DNA of 58,345 nucleotides, from contig JBNGIO010005968.1 of the NCBI GenBank assembly GCA_049999805.1, positions 54,297 through 112,641 on the forward strand, read 5' to 3'. The notes below the pieces were generated by a model. It saw only the letters and a program-made list of their open reading frames with translations, made no database searches and was not told where the DNA came from. Shown here in pieces: positions 54,663 through 58,345 of this stretch. Both the position numbers and the translations under genes were made by a program. This stretch comes from Folioceros fuciformis. Taxonomy: Eukaryota > Anthocerotophyta > Anthocerotopsida > Anthocerotales. The first letter of the stretch is position 1. The number at the start of each line of letters is the position of its first letter.

Positions 54663-55108
54663 TGTCGAAACTCTGGTCCAGACCTCTTCACCTGCTGCAT
54701 GGATTGTTCGATGGGCTCACGGTTAATCACGTTTCCCAACCATATCAGCAAAACAAAGTGGACTAAGAAGTTGATTCATGATACTAGCAGCAGGCAGGTG
54801 ATGGACTTTGTCGTGTTGGGATCCCACCTTGTTGTCATTGCTCTTGTTGAAGAAACCCGATGGCAAGCAAGCAGTACAGCAACATTTTGATCAGTCTTAC
54901 ACGCCTGCAACATGAAACGTTCGATTATGCTACAGCAAGACAACAATTCTGGCTTGTGGCACTAGGTGAAGGAGGACTATTGGAAGTCAAGTTCTCTGCA
55001 GAGCAAAACTCAACCCACACCAAAACATGGCTCAAGCTTTGATTGTGAATACAAATATCATATCCTAAGAGAAAACATCCTACAAACTGCTAGCTACGTA
55101 TTAGGCCT
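54663..55108. other. Intergenic; switch to AT-rich DNA
   Basis: Promoter side of the protease-like gene and 3' side of the DUF1336 gene. No gene seen. Confidence 0.5.
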
Positions 55109-56065
55109 CTAATTTGGCTTCTGGTTTTCATCCATTTGTGGTAAGCTTTTGGAACCACTCCCACTCCCTCGAGTTTTTATGAAGGTTTTAACAGCTTGAC
55201 TCTTTTGACTTATTTGCTTCCACATACGAGTAGGCAACTCTTTCACGGAAGAAGGCCCCTGTGCTGTTCCCCATATGACACCCTCTTTAGAGAGCAAATC
55301 TAAGGGGATTGCCAAACCTAAGTCTAGTTCTGAACACCTGATAGCTCCTAACAGGCGTTCTGGAAGATCTTCATTTGTTTGCCCTTCTATTAGAAAGGCA
55401 AGATCAACCGTGATCTCTGTAATGTATCCAATGGCTAAATGCAGGATAGCATTTGCCATTATAGAAGAACCCACATCTATGTCCACTTCTATGTAATTAA
55501 TCCCCATAGTGTACTTTATGTCAAGAGATTTACCAAGAACACACACTGCATGATCCCCTACAGCTGTTCTTACTATCCAAGGACCATTGACAATGTTGGC
55601 TATGAGTTTCAATTTCTTGTTTTTTAAGGTATCATCTCCTTTCAAGAACCTATCTATGATAGAATCAGGTGCAGGTGATTGATAGGAAATGAAATATGCA
55701 ATTGCAGAGTAGTACTCTTTAGAGGGAATCTGGAAATTGAAACACCACACAAATGCATGTTCTCCTTGCTTACAAGCTGTTTCTAATGCACATGCCACAC
55801 GGTTATTTGGATGTTTCATGATCTCATCTATCTTGAGAGGATTTTGCAACCAATCAAATGCAAGTGGTCTTAAGAAGGGTTCTCCTGCTGGTTGTTTCAT
55901 TTTATCAGTCAAGTAATTTGTTCCACGGATCATGAAAAGCTTTGGAGGGGGAGCAGCCCAACCATTTGAGCAATCTTCAATGTTGTCTCGAATAGGAAGA
56001 GGGCCCCCATTCTTTAGCAATTCCACCCACTCAGGCTCATCTCCATCATCATCCAAGTAAGACAT
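55109..56065 (-). CDS. DUF1336 protein (EDR2 C-terminal domain)
   Basis: Intronless, 318 residues, AT-rich codons. Nearly the whole protein is the DUF1336 domain found at the C-terminus of ENHANCED DISEASE RESISTANCE 2 and in stand-alone plant proteins: MIRGTNYLTDKMKQPAGEPF, FNFQIPSKEYYSAIAYFI, DRFLKGDDTLKNKKLKLI, VNGPWIVRTAVG, INYIEVDIDVGSSIMANAIL and DLAFLIEGQTNEDLPERLLG. EDR2 itself has PH and START domains before this, absent here, so it is of the short type. EDR2 negatively regulates cell death during powdery mildew attack; the role of the short proteins is unclear. Lack of introns may mean a retrocopy. The start is the first ATG (56065); the frame is open two codons further. It is head to head with the HAD gene. 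Confidence 0.9.
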   Translation of the reverse strand: MSYLDDDGDEPEWVELLKNGGPLPIRDNIEDCSNGWAAPPPKLFMIRGTNYLTDKMKQPAGEPFLRPLAFDWLQNPLKIDEIMKHPNNRVACALETACKQGEHAFVWCFNFQIPSKEYYSAIAYFISYQSPAPDSIIDRFLKGDDTLKNKKLKLIANIVNGPWIVRTAVGDHAVCVLGKSLDIKYTMGINYIEVDIDVGSSIMANAILHLAIGYITEITVDLAFLIEGQTNEDLPERLLGAIRCSELDLGLAIPLDLLSKEGVIWGTAQGPSSVKELPTRMWKQISQKSQAVKTFIKTRGSGSGSKSLPQMDENQKPN

Positions 56066-56619
56066 TTTCAATCTTTCTGGTGCTATCCTTGGAGTTTATG
56101 GTATGATCCCATTCTAATGGAGGGGTTATACGAAAGTACCTCAAACCATTGCTCCCCTCATTCTACCGTACCCTTACATTTCAAATTTTAGGCACTCTCT
56201 AGTCCACACATACATTAACACAAATTTATTCTAGGTATGTTAAACACTAACTCATACAACAAAATAAATTATTTTCCTTAAATAATCTTTCATAAAATAC
56301 ATGAATCAAAATACATCATTTATTTCATCTCAAAGTCTCTCCCTCATAGCATGGATATAATAAAAAATCAAACCCTTCATATAACATTATGAAATATGCG
56401 CAAACCTTTCTTATTGCTCACTCCTAATCAATTCGAACTATTTCAAAAAACATCATTCTAATATAAATTTTTAATTTCACATATATTAATCAACTAATTA
56501 TGTGATGTGTGTTACTAAATGCAAGATAATGATGGTGATATTTTACACCAAGGCTCATTAGTGGGCATCAATCCTAAACCCTAGGATTAATTAGTGTCTA
56601 CCAAGCCAAACCCTGAAGA
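56066..56619. promoter_or_regulatory. Divergent upstream region of DUF1336 and HAD genes
   Basis: A 554-base AT-rich stretch between two diverging ATGs. It must contain both promoters; single elements cannot be picked out against the AT-rich background. Confidence 0.5.
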
Positions 56620-58107
56620 ATGAATACACAGTACACCTGTTTGTTGTTTGGTAAGCTAAGGAAAACCCTTGCATCAAACACACATTCATTTAGCTATTCT
56701 AAATGAGTCCACCCAAAGAACATATTATCATAACAATATTATTTTCCCATAATGTCTAAATTATGGACCATGTTCACTAGATCTGGATGACACATTATAT
56801 CCCTTCAGTTCTGGTATAGCTTCAGCTTGTCGCAAAAATATTGAAGGTAAGATCCTTCTTATGAAGTTTGTTTACCAACCTCTGTGTTATTTATTAAAGA
56901 AATTTAAGTGAAATAAATTTTAAATTCAACCACCATTAATTGAAATAGATGCATCCGGTGTGATGCAACTCATGGAATTTTAGACTATATGGTCAATCAC
57001 TTGGGAGTAAACCCTGCCCAAGTTTCTAACTTATGTTTGGAGTTATATAAAAATTACGGTACAACTCTTGCTGGACTTGTGGTAAGTTAGATTTTTCAAC
57101 ATTAAGGAAACAAAATATGGCTCACCATGCATTGTTTCCCATGACCTTGATATCAGCAGCTGCAATGGCATGAATGCTCTCAAGCTTCTTGTGAGCATCC
57201 TCATATTCACAAGCTAATTTTGGAAAATAGGAATCAGGATTTCAGGTTGATTTTGAAGACTATAATAGGTACACTCATACTGTTAATTCCTTTTCGAAGA
57301 GTCTTTGAGTATTTTACACAAGAAATTGAGTAATAATCGACGTGTTGGAGCAGATTTGTGCACGGTAGATTACCTTATGATGTGTTAAAACCAGACCCGA
57401 CTCTGAAAGACTTATTACTGAGCATGCCACAAAAGAAATTTGTGAGTACACATTGCAAGAATGGCTTGCAGAGAATTCGGCACCTACATGACTTACACAT
57501 TTGGCTCTACAAACTAATGGGTTGAATGAATCTTTTTTTTTGATCTAGGTGTTTACAAATGCTGATAGCATTCACACACTAAAGGTGCTCAAGAAGCTGG
57601 GTATAGAAGATTGTTTCCTTGATGTTATTTGTTTTGAGACCATTGCACTTCAAAAACATGCCAATGATTCACCACAAGGACAGAAAAGTATTGATCACAT
57701 TATATGTAAGCCCTCCCAAGAAGCCATGAGAAGAGCTATGTGTATTGCGCAAGCTGACCCAAAAACCACGGCAAGTAGTATTGCATAATATACCTTTACA
57801 GTTCACATGTTTGTCAAACTTGGCTAATTTTGTTTACACAGTTGTTTTTTGATGACAGTGTTCGGAATATTGAAGCCGGCAAAACAATAGGCTTACACAC
57901 AGTTTTGGTAATTAAGATACTTAGGTTGTGAATGTGTTATGTAGTATCTATATTTTAAACTAATATTAAGCTATTCACTTTCTATAGGTAGGGAGCACTT
58001 CAAGTGTCCCGAGTGCAGATTTTGTTCTTGAAAACATACATCAAGTGCAAGAAAGAATTCCTGAAATATGGAAAACTTGGGAATCAATTAATAAAATATA
58101 TAATTAA
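56620..58107 (+). CDS. HAD-family pyrimidine 5'-nucleotidase (SDT1-like)
   Basis: Eight exons, 56620-56650, 56781-56846, 56984-57081, 57231-57268, 57354-57441, 57549-57770, 57842-57907 and 57988-58107, in phase; 242 residues. All four HAD motifs are present: DLDDTLYP (I), TNAD (II), the Lys in CKPS (III) and FFDDS (IV). The cap region CRKNIEDYMVNHLGV and LYKNYGTTLAGL match plant and fungal suppressor-of-TFIIS-disruption (SDT1-like) proteins. These dephosphorylate pyrimidine nucleotides or similar small phosphates in the cytosol. The intron after 57770 begins GCAAGT, a GC-AG intron; all others are GT-AG. The first exon encodes only ten residues and splits motif I. Codons are AT-rich, unlike most genes of the window. 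Confidence 0.95.
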
Positions 58108-58345
58108 TTATCTAGATATGTTAAGAAAAATTGAATTAAACAGCTAAAGAATAGTTATAGGCTCGTGGCTAACATCACATTAAAATGGCTGATATTTTGC
58201 TAAGCAGCTCCAATCATTACAACTTAGGATAGGTTTCTATGAACCTTCTTCACCATATGAAATCAAATATTGATAATCAGTAAAATTTTATAATGAAAAA
58301 ATATGTGTGTGTATGTTTTAAATGATTATATTTTATGAAGATTTT

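Overview
The window is nuclear DNA of a land plant with a compact genome. Evidence: spliced genes with GT-AG introns mostly of about 60 to 250 bases, a chloroplast FtsH protease, legume-lectin receptor kinases, a BAHD acyltransferase, ginkbilobin-type (DUF26) secreted proteins and the plant HECT ligase UPL7. About 22 genes lie in 58 kb, often under 400 bases apart. Short introns and GC-rich third codon positions fit a bryophyte or lycophyte (a hornwort-like genome is one option), but the sequence alone does not settle the species. Seven runs of N (five of 100, two of 10) mark assembly gaps; several are flanked by duplicated sequence.

Layout. 1-3.3 kb: two lectin receptor kinases, tail to tail. 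3.6-14 kb: DUF218 protein, CDIN1-like nuclease, SMP-30-like beta-propeller, SWSAP1-like ATPase and a lipid-A-disaccharide-synthase-like glycosyltransferase. 14.8-20 kb: an AT-rich island with two small secreted DUF26-like genes, decayed minisatellites and a GC-rich leucine-rich-repeat pseudogene. 20.8-28 kb: BAHD acyltransferase, 3-ketodihydrosphingosine reductase, FtsH. 28.7-30.3 kb: a decayed non-LTR retrotransposon tail and a 32-base tandem repeat. 30.6-40 kb: TAF13, a cysteine-rich plastid protein, thioredoxin o, ALDH7, PI31. 40.6-52 kb: a third DUF26-like gene, UPL7, a poorly resolved 2.9 kb stretch and a CNNM/DUF21 transporter. 52.5-54.7 kb: a trypsin-fold protein lacking the nucleophilic serine. 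55-58 kb: an AT-rich end with a DUF1336 (EDR2-like) gene and a HAD pyrimidine 5'-nucleotidase, head to head.

Most genes are unrelated housekeeping functions (protein turnover: FtsH, UPL7, PI31; metabolism: ALDH7, ketosphinganine reductase; transcription: TAF13; DNA repair: SWSAP1-like). Defence-flavoured genes (lectin kinases, DUF26-like proteins, EDR2-like protein) lie at the window's start and in or next to its AT-rich parts. Gene models were made by reading exons and splice sites by eye; where every exon joins in phase and the product matches the family end to end (CDIN1, SWSAP1-like, LpxB-like, thioredoxin o, ALDH7, PI31, UPL7, CNNM, HAD) the models are strong.
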